Source of the DNA: Amoeboradix gromovi
Lineage: Eukaryota; Sanchytriomycota; Sanchytriomycetes; Sanchytriales; Sanchytriaceae
Reading direction: 5' to 3'
Assembly: GCA_018985225.1 (NCBI GenBank)
Contig: JADGIF010000011.1
Location: 1-45,166, forward strand
DNA length: 45,166 bases
Shown here: positions 18,684-27,664 of the stretch, in pieces
Layout: every line of letters begins with the position of its first letter
Position numbering within the stretch: position 1 is the stretch's first letter
Notes under the pieces: model-generated
What the model was told of the DNA's origin: nothing
Seen by the model: the letters and a program-made list of their open reading frames with translations, nothing else
Database searches by the model: none
Translations under genes and position numbers: made by a program

Positions 18684-20396
18684 TTAAGTGTCTGCTTTCT
18701 CTTCCACCGTTTCCAAGTCTATTTCTTTTGGTAAACTTTCCATACTCATGTTTATTGACGATGTAGTCTCCTCGCTAGGTAAAGTCTCCATTATTCTTCC
18801 AGAATCTTTTTCTAACCCACGTGTGCTTAATGATGTGCTCAATCTTGGCTCTGATGGATGTGGCGATCTATGGTGTAACTCTGTCATACTACCTCTTCTA
18901 CTCATTACTTTCCGTAAGTCTACCACCATATTGGAGAATGATGAACTCAATCGCCGTATATTTTTTTTGAATTTGTCCATTATAGTGACTGCGTTGTCTA
19001 CTTCAAAGTCAGTAACATTTATGACATCATACTGCTGTGGATTAGTGTCTGAAATCCATTGCTCCACTTCCTCACTAGTCATTGTGCTGGTAATCCACTT
19101 GTGGTGCTTCATGTGATCTAAAGTAATTCGTCTATCCCACCTTTTCTCGAGTAGTTTAACTAATAGATCTTTACAATCTTCACTAGGTCCATCAGGCAGT
19201 ATTAATTCCTTTTTAGGAATAACATCCAGCAACTCGTATTCATTTGCCGCAGTAAAGGGTACGTGACCATAAATCATACAATACAAAGTAACCCCCAATG
19301 CCCATATATCGATAGATTTAGTCACATAAACTTTGTATGAAGGATCATCTATCAATGGATGGGGCTCATTGTCGTATTTTATTGGTAGATGCGACTCATT
19401 GCTGGCCACACATAATTCAGGTGCAAAGAAAGCAGGGCTACCCACAGTCTTTTCTAATTCAGGGTCATTCTCTAATTTGCTGAAATGCGATACCCCAAAG
19501 TCAGTAATTTTAACGATCAACTCACGCTGAGAACCGGAAATATTGTTAAAAGTATATAGCAAATTTGCTGGTTTTATATCTCTATGAATGACACCCTGAT
19601 AGTGTAAATAATCAAGACCACTGATTACTTGTTTGATTATATATCTAGCCTGATCTTCGCTAATAACTGGGTAATACAAATCCTCTTCTTCCTCGTTGTC
19701 CACTTTATCATTTGAAGAATCAGAATCGGAATCATCGCCAATATAGAACTGAGAGCTAGATTGTTTATCCAGCTGTTCAAGGTCACGATGAGGAGCCACA
19801 CCGTCTAGTGGTTCATTTTGATCACTCCAGAGAACAGGCGAGTTTATGGAAAAGTCCTCATCCTCTGAAGAATCAGAAATAGAAAACGAAGTGCTCTTAA
19901 ATATGGAATCAAAGTCTGATGCAATTGGTTGCTCATGGCTGTTGTTTGATTCTGGGTACTTTTTGCGCCATTTTATATGTCCATGGCAATATTCCATCAC
20001 TAAATAAACATTTTCATCAAAGGGGTCTTCTATAACTTCTAGTAGTCTGACAACGTTGGGATGATTTAACTTCTTCATAATGGCTATTTCCTTTTTTATA
20101 AGCGTCAAATAATTATTGTCATTTTGAAAATTACCTTTTTTATTTTTAGGGATAACTTTGATGGCTACAAATAAATTGTCTGATGCTGATGGAGCTTTGC
20201 CCATATATACTTTACCATGCACGCCTTTGCCAATTGTTTTGATTACCACATATTGATTGATTTGCTTATAACCTGCGGGAGAAGTACCTTTGACAAGAGC
20301 GCTTGTGTACTTTACAGGTGTGGCTATACTGGTTGTAGGACTAGCTGGTGCAGAGCCTTCTTCTGATTTTTTGTTCACTTTTAAAAAACTTCTCAT
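18684..20396 (-). CDS. Protein kinase, CaMKK/Sak1 (Snf1-activating) type
   Basis: A 570-residue Ser/Thr kinase. Gly loop IGKGVHGKV near residues 55-63, Lys80 in VAIKV, HRDIKPANLL from 271, DFG at 299-301 and TVGSPAFFAPE from 317. The N-lobe passes through YLVMEYC into a roughly 100-residue Ser/Asp/Glu-rich insert (about 146-245) before the helix that precedes the catalytic loop. CaMKK and the yeast Sak1/Tos3/Elm1 kinases also carry an insert at this point and phosphorylate AMPK/Snf1. No clear calmodulin site is visible, though the basic stretch around KFKKNIRRLSSSFSNM (near 450) could serve. The ATG at 20396 is chosen over an upstream TTG. Confidence 0.8.
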   Translation of the reverse strand: MRSFLKVNKKSEEGSAPASPTTSIATPVKYTSALVKGTSPAGYKQINQYVVIKTIGKGVHGKVYMGKAPSASDNLFVAIKVIPKNKKGNFQNDNNYLTLIKKEIAIMKKLNHPNVVRLLEVIEDPFDENVYLVMEYCHGHIKWRKKYPESNNSHEQPIASDFDSIFKSTSFSISDSSEDEDFSINSPVLWSDQNEPLDGVAPHRDLEQLDKQSSSQFYIGDDSDSDSSNDKVDNEEEEDLYYPVISEDQARYIIKQVISGLDYLHYQGVIHRDIKPANLLYTFNNISGSQRELIVKITDFGVSHFSKLENDPELEKTVGSPAFFAPELCVASNESHLPIKYDNEPHPLIDDPSYKVYVTKSIDIWALGVTLYCMIYGHVPFTAANEYELLDVIPKKELILPDGPSEDCKDLLVKLLEKRWDRRITLDHMKHHKWITSTMTSEEVEQWISDTNPQQYDVINVTDFEVDNAVTIMDKFKKNIRRLSSSFSNMVVDLRKVMSRRGSMTELHHRSPHPSEPRLSTSLSTRGLEKDSGRIMETLPSEETTSSINMSMESLPKEIDLETVEEKADT

Positions 20397-20443
20397 TACA
20401 GCTCGAAACAAAGTTTGTAATGGGTTAATGTCTTGCGACGTAT

Positions 20444-20485
20444 AAAAACAGAGAATCTAACTTTAAAAACAGAGAATCTAACTTT
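20444..20485. repeat. 21-bp tandem repeat, two copies, upstream of the kinase
   Basis: Two identical units AAAAACAGAGAATCTAACTT+T stand side by side, followed by the start of a third (AAAAACAT). They follow GACGTATAAAAAC, so the array sits on a copy of the TATAAAAAC core 48 bp upstream of the kinase ATG. Confidence 0.85.
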
Positions 20486-21261
20486 AAAAACATAAAGTTT
20501 ACTGTTGGAGTGCGTGCTAGACATGAGGTGCAAAATCAAAGCTTTAAATTTCGTTAAATTAATGGAGATTTTAGGGCTAATGGACTAAATTGAAATGAGG
20601 GACGCTGAAAACGAGAAACAACTTTGACAGTGGTAACAGGTAAAATAACCAACAATGCTAGTCACGGGGTCACATTGATTTGAGATGGTATAATTCTTAA
20701 AATTAGACAACTATCAAATTTAATTGAATGCACCATTATCTTGATCGTGCGAAATATAAATTTCTAATATAATCTCTCTCTAAGTGTGTAACATCTGGAT
20801 ATTCTTTTTTGACTTGTGGCAAACCCCTCCAAGTTGCCACAGCTATAATATGTGAATATAAAGAAATAACCGATACATGCCGAATACACCCACGATTCCA
20901 ATACCTATAAAAGCCATCAAAGAGGTACCTTTACCATTTGCGAGATATTCAGCAGGCAATCGATACATCCACATGCTATTCAAAAGTGGACATCTTACTT
21001 GAAACATTCTCATCTAATAAACAAAAGAGATGTCTGACTGACAAGCCATTGCAATTATCCAGGAAGTTCTTTGACACCAGAATATTCTAAGACATAGTAG
21101 CGGTCATTTAGGATTGGGTAGAGAAGATATAACACTTTAAAGTAGGAACAGCTCACGCCTACGTTAAATGTGAAGAATTCGAAAATCAAGAAGATTTCAA
21201 ACCCCACACTTCTCAAGTAGACAACTTGGGGAGATACCATTTGAGCATGTTCTTGCCTACA
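20486..21261. other. Intergenic, nothing recognised
   Basis: No convincing ORF. It lies downstream of the Fanzor-like remnant (minus strand), where a guide-RNA end could be expected if the element were intact, but no structure was established. Confidence 0.4.
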
Positions 21262-22130
21262 TTATTTCGAAGTGCCTGGATTGATATCTCTATGGTCTTG
21301 GTGACCGCATTGCTGAGAATGAAACCATCTATCATTGACATTCGCTCGACTTTGATGATCGCATTTGAAGCAAGTTATGGTAGAATAGGCCTCATTCATA
21401 ACCAATAAACTTTGACCATACAATTTACATTTATGCGCTAGCCTTTGCTTGAATGTGTATTGACGCAACGATTGAATCCTTTCATAACGCTTGCAGCTAC
21501 TACAAGTGTTGGACACATCATATTGTTTTTGAATGGTCGCAACTCTAATGAGCTTTGAGTTCTTTTCATTTCGCATATTCTGATGCGAACAAATTGCTCC
21601 AAGTCGTAGATCTGCAAAGTGTTGAATGGTGACAAAATACTAGTACCAATAAAAAGAAGTCCTATGATATTGAGAGTTTATTTTTTGTCTTTTCACTTTC
21701 ACGCCAACGGTAATATTGGTGTAACGCATTCCAGAATAAAACATGTTAGCCAGTAGTGCAATTCGGACAACCAATACCACTCTAGCTTTGAGTTAAAATG
21801 TATATTGAGTCACGCACACTGCTTTATGCAAGATATTTGAATAGACGTGCTAGTTTAGATTCATCCCACTAGATTAATCTGAGTACTATGGTGATTTGAC
21901 TCAAGCATGGTATGCTTAATAGATGAATTTATTTTAAACTGAACCAGATTTTCTTATCTCTTTGCGCCCAAGCGAATCTTCTTGTTCTGCCCACTCTTAA
22001 CTCTTCGCTGAATCTGGGTCCGATAGTTGTTAAAATCTGATAAATTCTGTACAGTTTGGTTCTTTACATCTATTCCAGAAACAGTCAACCGTGCTATTGG
22101 CGCTGTGTGACTGATTCCCAATAGCATTGT
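21262..22130 (-). pseudogene. Broken Fanzor/TnpB-like RNA-guided nuclease gene
   Basis: The last part (21262-21576) reads RQYTFKQRLAHKCKLYGQSL, then VMNEAYSTITCFKCDHQSRA and QQCGHQDHRDIN. This is the TnpB/Fanzor C-terminus: the helix before the zinc ribbon, NEAYTSKTC-like strand, CxxC knuckle and RuvC-III RDxN block. The second knuckle has Ser where its first Cys should be (FHSQQCG). Upstream frames give ILSPFNTLQI and, at about 21951-22125, DFNNYRTQIQRRVKSGQNKK ending GAKR-stop-ENLVQ, resembling the segment after RuvC-I. Further coherent peptides continue to about 22600. Frameshifts and stops make it inactive. TnpB-family identity is well supported; the Fanzor2-like subclass is inference. 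Confidence 0.75.
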
Positions 22131-22640
22131 ATTTTTTTGTCAACTCTTGCTTCAAAATGCTTATGACATGCATATAGGATATGGTTTTACTAATATGCCT
22201 ACATTATTTCAAATGGAGAGATGTCATCATATCAATACACAACTCGATAGAACATGGCTTGGTACGAATCTCTTGCAAAGGCACGAGCTGATCCAAATGA
22301 TTTTGGATTACTGACGGTTGGATCTAAATGAACTGAAAATTTAGTAAACTCGTCAACTTACTCCTCATTGTATCTTTCGTCAATAAACGCAAATGATCTC
22401 TGTTAGAAGGTGCTTGATTTCTTCCAAAGTAGAATTAGCTTTGTCAGTTGTTTCAAAAACACCACTTGATGTATCCAAATCAGTGCTTCCATTGTTACAG
22501 TCCTGTGGATTTCGAAAGGCGATAAATATATTAAAACATTTATTTAGTGTTATACTGTGCTATGCATCTTTTTTGAGTAAGTTGAGTCTTGCCGCAATGT
22601 ATTTGTACAATCTTCTGCGATAACGATTTTTCTTATACAT
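22131..22640 (-). pseudogene. Possible N-terminal remnant of the Fanzor-like gene
   Basis: Minus-strand peptides include YKYIAARLNLLKK, FRNPQDCNNGSTDLDTSSGV, ANSTLEEIKHLLTEI and HLDPTVSNPKSFGSARAFAR, in more than one frame. They are contiguous with the Fanzor-like remnant and may be its N-terminus or cargo. I recognise no domain. Confidence 0.3.
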
Positions 22641-23143
22641 TTTCACCCTTGACTACCCAAACACTAAGAAAAGCAGCTTATAATTAGTGTTTCTATTGAT
22701 TAAATAGTCCACCCGGATTAGTCTAGTCTCACCGAAATCAGAATGGGATGGCGATTCGGGATTAATCCAAACCTGCATGTCTATCTTAGAATATTCCGAG
22801 TTTTTGTTGCTTCATAGTATTATTAACCTTGAGGCACTTCTTGTCCTTGTTAGATCAAGGTTTTGACTCCAGATAAATCCCATCAGTCTTTTTCTTCAAA
22901 GAAAGTAAGTTTATTCAACCGTAAATACCTTACTATTTTATGGGGGAAACTTTAGAAAGTAGTGACTTTGTTTCTTATGTAATTGATTCAAGAGATTACT
23001 CCGAGTGTGCAGTTTCGTGCTATGACTTTTATGATGAAAGTATTATATAATCCAATGTAATACTATCCTGATCTAACTCTTGCGACGTGTGCAGCCAAGA
23101 ATGTTTGTAGTGCCGGTCTGAATTTAAAACAGTTTTAAAAATT
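22641..23143. other. Intergenic, nothing recognised
   Basis: Upstream flank of the F-box gene. No ORF, RNA gene or repeat identified. Confidence 0.4.
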
Positions 23144-24130
23144 ATGAAAGTTTTACCAGTAGATATACTCTATGAAATATTCCAATATTTAGATATATCT
23201 GATGTGGTGAAAATCAAACAGCTGAATAAACAGTACCTGCACATGTTTAAAGCCGTAAAATGGAGAATTCAAATTCAGCAAGGAAACAGCAATATTTTTT
23301 ACAAGTCCGATTTATTTCATGTTTTCAAACTGTCATTGGACGCATTCCATTTGGAATGTGTGAATTTGAAAACATATTTGAGAGAACTCACTCTCTTAAA
23401 CTGTAAATTAAGGCTGGATTACAACAGTCTTGTAAATATAAGAAAACTAAGCTTGATATCATGTAAAAAGGTTGTTATAGATCTCCCAAAATTGGAATAT
23501 TTAAATCTCTCGTACTCGGAATGCAAAATAATAAACTGTGAGAATGTGTTCCATTTAGATATAAGTTACACCAAAGTAAACAAACTGCCACATACCACTA
23601 GATTAAAGTATCTTTTCATGGACCACACATCTATAACAGATGTCTCACATTTGAACAAGCTGGAAATGCTAAGCGTTGAGGGATCAAATATAGAGTCATT
23701 GCCTAAGACAGGCCATCTACTGAATTTTTTGAATATTAGTCATATTCCAATTACAGAGACGCAGATAATTCAATTTTTACCAACCTGTAAAAATTTAAAT
23801 ATTTTAGAATTAGAACACATGATAATTACTAGTTTAACTCTAGATTGCATAATATCTAACAGAATTCCATTGCATGAACTAAACTTGAATGAAACAAATG
23901 TGTTTACACATGATCTTATTTACTTACTTTCAAACTCCTCTAGTTCTTTGAAAAGTTTATCAATCGATAGTACAAGAGTAGATAAGAGATTTATTGACTT
24001 TTTGATTGATTCCCCCACTAATTTGACCAATCTGAGTGCCCTAGATATCCATTTTGACCTAGTCAAAATTAATTATCTAAAATCGGTCAACAGACACCTT
24101 ATGATACATGTCACTAATTGTTTTCAGTAA
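23144..24130 (+). CDS. F-box protein with leucine-rich repeats
   Basis: A 328-residue protein with an N-terminal F-box (MKVLPVDILYEIFQYLDISD then VVKIKQLNKQYLHMF, residues 2-40), which binds Skp1 in SCF ubiquitin ligases. From about residue 80 onward there are irregular leucine-rich repeats (LRELTLLNCKLRL, LPKLEYLNLSYSECKI, LNILELEHMIITSLTL, LHELNLNETNVF). The repeats presumably bind the substrate, which cannot be predicted. Start ATG is clear and no intron is required. AT-rich codon use like its neighbours. Confidence 0.85.
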   Translation: MKVLPVDILYEIFQYLDISDVVKIKQLNKQYLHMFKAVKWRIQIQQGNSNIFYKSDLFHVFKLSLDAFHLECVNLKTYLRELTLLNCKLRLDYNSLVNIRKLSLISCKKVVIDLPKLEYLNLSYSECKIINCENVFHLDISYTKVNKLPHTTRLKYLFMDHTSITDVSHLNKLEMLSVEGSNIESLPKTGHLLNFLNISHIPITETQIIQFLPTCKNLNILELEHMIITSLTLDCIISNRIPLHELNLNETNVFTHDLIYLLSNSSSSLKSLSIDSTRVDKRFIDFLIDSPTNLTNLSALDIHFDLVKINYLKSVNRHLMIHVTNCFQ

Positions 24131-24206
24131 ATCATTTTTCATATCTAGAGCCGTCTATATTTCATCACTTTTAGTCTAGGGGTAAGCTGTTACATACCAA
24201 ATCAAC

Positions 24207-24383
24207 ATGTCAAGCTCGAATGTAATCTCTCCAAAGCCCATTTTAATAAACAGACTCAACATGGTTGACCATGCAGTTGTTGGTAGCCCTATTACCCGTG
24301 CTCCTAATCCTGTTCATGATGATGAATATCCATCGTGTATGCTGCATAGGTCTAAAAGTATGACGGAATTGAGAGAATTGTAA
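24207..24383 (+). CDS. Small hypothetical protein, 58 residues
   Basis: ORF MSSSNVISPKPILINRLNMV...DDEYPSC...SKSMTELREL. Composition is protein-like and the end RSKSMTEL resembles a kinase or 14-3-3 type phosphosite. It converges on the RING gene with a 37-bp gap that holds AATAAATTA-type polyadenylation signals, again the packing seen elsewhere. No family recognised; could be a last exon, but no acceptor was identified. Confidence 0.5.
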   Translation: MSSSNVISPKPILINRLNMVDHAVVGSPITRAPNPVHDDEYPSCMLHRSKSMTELREL

Positions 24384-24420
24384 AATATAAAATAGTAAAT
24401 ATTGTATTGTAATAATTTAT

Positions 24421-25197
24421 TTATGGAGAGAGTAATGGTTGACTTTCTTCACCATTTTGCCTCCAACTTAACCACATTCGTTTTAACCATCCAATATCTT
24501 CCGTAACGCTCGTTAAACAGTCATGCTTGCAAACAGGACAGAATGACGACTTCTTGGTTAACCAGTATTGTATACATTCTCTGTGGTAATAGTGATGACA
24601 TGGTAACTCACTCATTACTTCCATACTTAGTGCATCCAAGCAAATGGGGCATAAATTTTCTTCAACGCTTTTCTCGTCATGGTCTAATGCATAAGTAGTT
24701 TTATCAATAACTGGCAAAGTGTTAAACTGAAAGTCAGACAACATACGAATAGGCTCTTCATCCGGTGTGTATAAATACCAATGAAGAATTCCACTCATGA
24801 TGCAACTTAGACCCAATAAAATCAGAAGTATAATCAAAATAAGCTGCCATAAATGATTAGGCTCAGTAATAGCTATAATCGGATATCTATCCATTACGGT
24901 ATACTCCGAAATGATATTTAAGACTTTATCAATATCTTCATTCGACATATAATACATATTTAAAGCTTCTGGTACTTGTGTTAAATTAGAAATACTACCT
25001 ACTATATTCAAACTGTTCAAATGACTGAATAAGTCTGCATCTGAACAGTTTGATTCTTTAAATATCAGAACGCTTGGTTGAACAGGTACTGCTATACTGC
25101 ATGGATCTCCAGTAAATATGTAAGATTTATAGTATCCAGGATGATTTTGGTTCAACGGTACTATGGTTAATGAAAGTCCATGTAAAAGTAATTGCAT
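24421..25197 (-). CDS. Membrane-anchored RING-H2 E3 ubiquitin ligase, PA-TM-RING-like
   Basis: A 258-residue protein with a luminal N-terminal part, one transmembrane helix (LWQLILIILLILLGLSCI, about 116-133 onward) and a RING-H2 finger: Cys183, Cys186, Cys200, His202, His205, Cys208, Cys220, Cys223. The order and spacing match the RNF13/RNF167-type PA-TM-RING ligases of endomembranes, although the N-terminal part is short for a protease-associated domain. An upstream TTG frame starts just after a stop; the first ATG is 25197 and it lacks a clear signal peptide, so the 5' end may be incomplete. It lies about 90 bp downstream of the ThrRS stop on the same strand. Confidence 0.8.
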   Translation of the reverse strand: MQLLLHGLSLTIVPLNQNHPGYYKSYIFTGDPCSIAVPVQPSVLIFKESNCSDADLFSHLNSLNIVGSISNLTQVPEALNMYYMSNEDIDKVLNIISEYTVMDRYPIIAITEPNHLWQLILIILLILLGLSCIMSGILHWYLYTPDEEPIRMLSDFQFNTLPVIDKTTYALDHDEKSVEENLCPICLDALSMEVMSELPCHHYYHRECIQYWLTKKSSFCPVCKHDCLTSVTEDIGWLKRMWLSWRQNGEESQPLLSP

Positions 25198-25286
25198 GAT
25201 ATCACCCGACAATTCCCCGTGATTTGATCTTAATAAAGTATAAACCAATCAAATCAACATTACCACATAACATATTAAATAGTTTA

Positions 25287-27322
25287 TTACTTCTTCTCAG
25301 CTACAATTGTCTTCAAGGTTTCCTTGAAGTCATTGAAATTGACTATTTCTCCTCTACTCTTTTTAGATTCATCATCTCTACTTCTTACATTTACTGCTTC
25401 CTGATCTAGCTCTTCTTGACCCACAATTAGAATGTAGTTATACTGTAACAACTGAGCATTTCTCACTTTCTTGTTCAATGTTAGGTCGCTTTGATCCACC
25501 TCGCTATAAAATCCCTCCTCGTGTAACCTCTGATTTATTTTAATAGCGTACTCGTTAAATGCGTGCGCTATTGGGATTATTACCACCTGTCTTGGTGATA
25601 TCCAAAGTGGCCTATATTAGATCTTTGTTACCATTTACCAGCGTAGTGTTCCAAAAGCACAGCGAACATCCGTTCAACACTCCCAAGTATTGCTCTATGA
25701 ATCATTACGGGTCTATCTAGCCCTGTTTCGCTTCTGTATTCTAACCCAAATCTTTGTGGCAACTGGAAATCCAACTGAATTGTAGCACATTGATGTGATC
25801 TGTTCAGAGCATCTTTAACCGTAATATCAATCTTTGGACCATAGAACGCACCGTCTCCTTCATTAATAGTCCATGGATTCCCAAATTCATCCAATGCGCT
25901 CTGCAATAATTTCTCAGCCTCATTCCACGTTTCAACTTCCCCCAAATATTTCTCAGGCCTAGTTGATAATCTCAAGTCAAATTTAAATCCAAACACACCA
26001 TAAACCTCTTTTAGAAAATCTAAGCATCCTAGCATTTCCTGTTTGATTTGATTAATTGTACAGAATATGTGAGCATCGTCCTGACAAAAACGACGAACTC
26101 GAGTAAGTCCACTTAGGGCACCACTGAACTCATTGCGATGCAGTACTCCAAAGTCTGCAAGTCGCAATGGAAGTTCTCTATAAGACCTGTCTCTATTCTT
26201 GAACATTAAGCAATGGCCAGGGCAGTTCATGGGTTTTAATGCAAATTTTTCCTTTTCAACATCAAACGAGAACATGTTCTCCTGGTAGTTCATCCAGTGG
26301 CCACTGGTTTCCCAGAGCCTGGTGTTGTACATATTTGGAGTAATTACTTCATGAAACCCTCTTTTGCGATACTGTTCCTTCATATAATCAACTAACTTGT
26401 TATAAACACGAGTACCATGAGGAAGGAAGAAAGCAGACCCAGGTGAGTATTCATGGAACATAACCAACTCCATTTCTTTACCCAATTTACGATGATCACG
26501 TTTAGCAGCCTCTTCTAAAAACTTCTTGTGTTGTTTTAATTCCTTCTTACTTGGAAAGGAGATACCATAAATACGCTGCAATGTATCGTTTTCTTTCTTA
26601 CCTAACCAATAAGCGGCCGAGTTCTTCGTTAACATCAAAGCTTTAATGTATCCTGTATCGGGCACATGTGGCCCACGACACAAATCAATCAGTTCACCGC
26701 AGCGATACACAGTACTGCCTTCAGCAGTGATTTTAGATTCAATCAACTCGACCTTGTATTTGTTGTATTTGAACATATCTAACAGTTCCGCTTTTGTTAA
26801 GAATAAGCGTTCAAAAGGCTGCTTTTCTTTAGTAATTTCATCTATTTGCGCTTCTAATTCATGGTAGTCCTCAGGCGATACTACACGATCATGTTCGTTG
26901 GTGATTTTATTCTTTAGAGTAGCTTCATAAAAGAAACCACCATCCTCTAATGGAGGACCAAATCCTAATAGCGCTTCCATCTTTTGCTCCATACTTTCGC
27001 CAAGAACATGGGCAGAACTGTGCCAAAACACCATTTTCCCTTCTTGAGAACTGAAATCCAACAATTCTAGGTTACAGCTTGTTTCTAAAGGACGATGGAG
27101 ATCCCAAAGATCATTTTTGTTAAGCCTTGCGACTAGCACTCGGTTAGCTAAACTAGTAGAAATATCTTTAGCGATTTCATAAGGAGTAGTTTTCCAGGAT
27201 AAGCCGTCTATTTCTTTGCCGTCAGGTAAAGTGACTTTAATGTTCTCATTAGATTTTGAGCTAAGTTTATCTCTGTATCTGTGCGCATACCTGTCCCATT
27301 TTTCTAATCTCTCTTTTAACAT
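25287..27322 (-). CDS. Threonyl-tRNA synthetase (one 20-nt intron)
   Basis: Class II synthetase that charges tRNA-Thr. Exons 27322-25632 and 25611-25287 give 671 residues. TGS domain at about 28-91 ([13 protein letters not shown]), editing-domain motif [12 protein letters not shown] at 101-112, catalytic core with [20 protein letters not shown] and [16 protein letters not shown], and the C-terminal anticodon-binding domain with [20 protein letters not shown]. The intron splits the codon for Trp564 in the invariant GKWPLW-SPRQ junction; without splicing, a stop ends the protein before the anticodon-binding domain. No separate organellar copy is visible in the window. ATG at 27322 is chosen over an upstream GTG. 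It shares a 44-bp divergent promoter with mL53. Confidence 0.95.
25612..25631 (-). other. 20-nt spliceosomal mini-intron in ThrRS
   Basis: On the coding strand it reads GTAACAAAGATCTAATATAG. Removing it joins GGTAAATG to GCCACTTTGG, giving Gly-Lys-Trp-Pro-Leu-Trp, the conserved start of the final ThrRS domain. The sequence has GTAA at the 5' end, CTAAT as a branch-like site and TATAG at the 3' end. It is the clearest of the three mini-introns because both junction residues are conserved in the family. Confidence 0.93.
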
Positions 27323-27366
27323 TCTTCTCAACACTTTGTAAACTCCTTAAACTGAATTTTAAATTT
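27323..27366. promoter_or_regulatory. 44-bp divergent promoter, ThrRS / mL53
   Basis: The start codons of ThrRS (minus) and mL53 (plus) are 44 bp apart, so any core promoter must be shared or lie within the genes. The interval is AT-rich without a clear TATA box. Inferred from spacing only. Confidence 0.5.
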
Positions 27367-27648
27367 ATGTTGCTGAAGCACATTGCAAAATTGTCGATTA
27401 ACTATTCAAAGACTAGCCCCAATCCCAATGTAGTTACGTTTTTAGCGCGAATTGGAAAAAAGTTCAAGTCCAATAATCCGGATTGTGTTGTTGAGATTAA
27501 CGAAGGAGTTGATCCACAAGTAATTTGTGAGTTTACAGATGGGAAGACTTTAGACTTCAAGTCCAATAAGGATGATGAGATATACAATCAACTTTTGCAG
27601 TATAGCGATAGATTGGAAATGGAGAACCGGATCGCACAATTAAAATAA
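27367..27648 (+). CDS. Mitochondrial ribosomal protein mL53
   Basis: A 93-residue protein with the thioredoxin-like L51/S25/CI-B8 fold: basic start (MLLKHIAKLSINYSK), VTFLARIGKKFKSNNPDCVV, EINEGVDPQVICEFTDGKTL and a helical end LLQYSDRLEMENRIAQLK. Order and length match mL53 (human MRPL53, yeast Mrpl44) of the mitochondrial large subunit. It converges on SMC6 with only 16 bp between stops. Confidence 0.75.
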   Translation: MLLKHIAKLSINYSKTSPNPNVVTFLARIGKKFKSNNPDCVVEINEGVDPQVICEFTDGKTLDFKSNKDDEIYNQLLQYSDRLEMENRIAQLK

Positions 27649-27664
27649 AAATTGAACAATTTTA

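Noticed and set aside
23031-23110. tRNA or other structured RNA genes
   Set aside because: No B-box like GGTTCGANTCC with matching acceptor stem was found here or elsewhere in the window.
24128-24152. A 22-nt intron at the end of the F-box gene (GTAAATC...ATCTAG)
   Set aside because: No branch-like CTAA, and the protein ends sensibly at the TAA it would remove.
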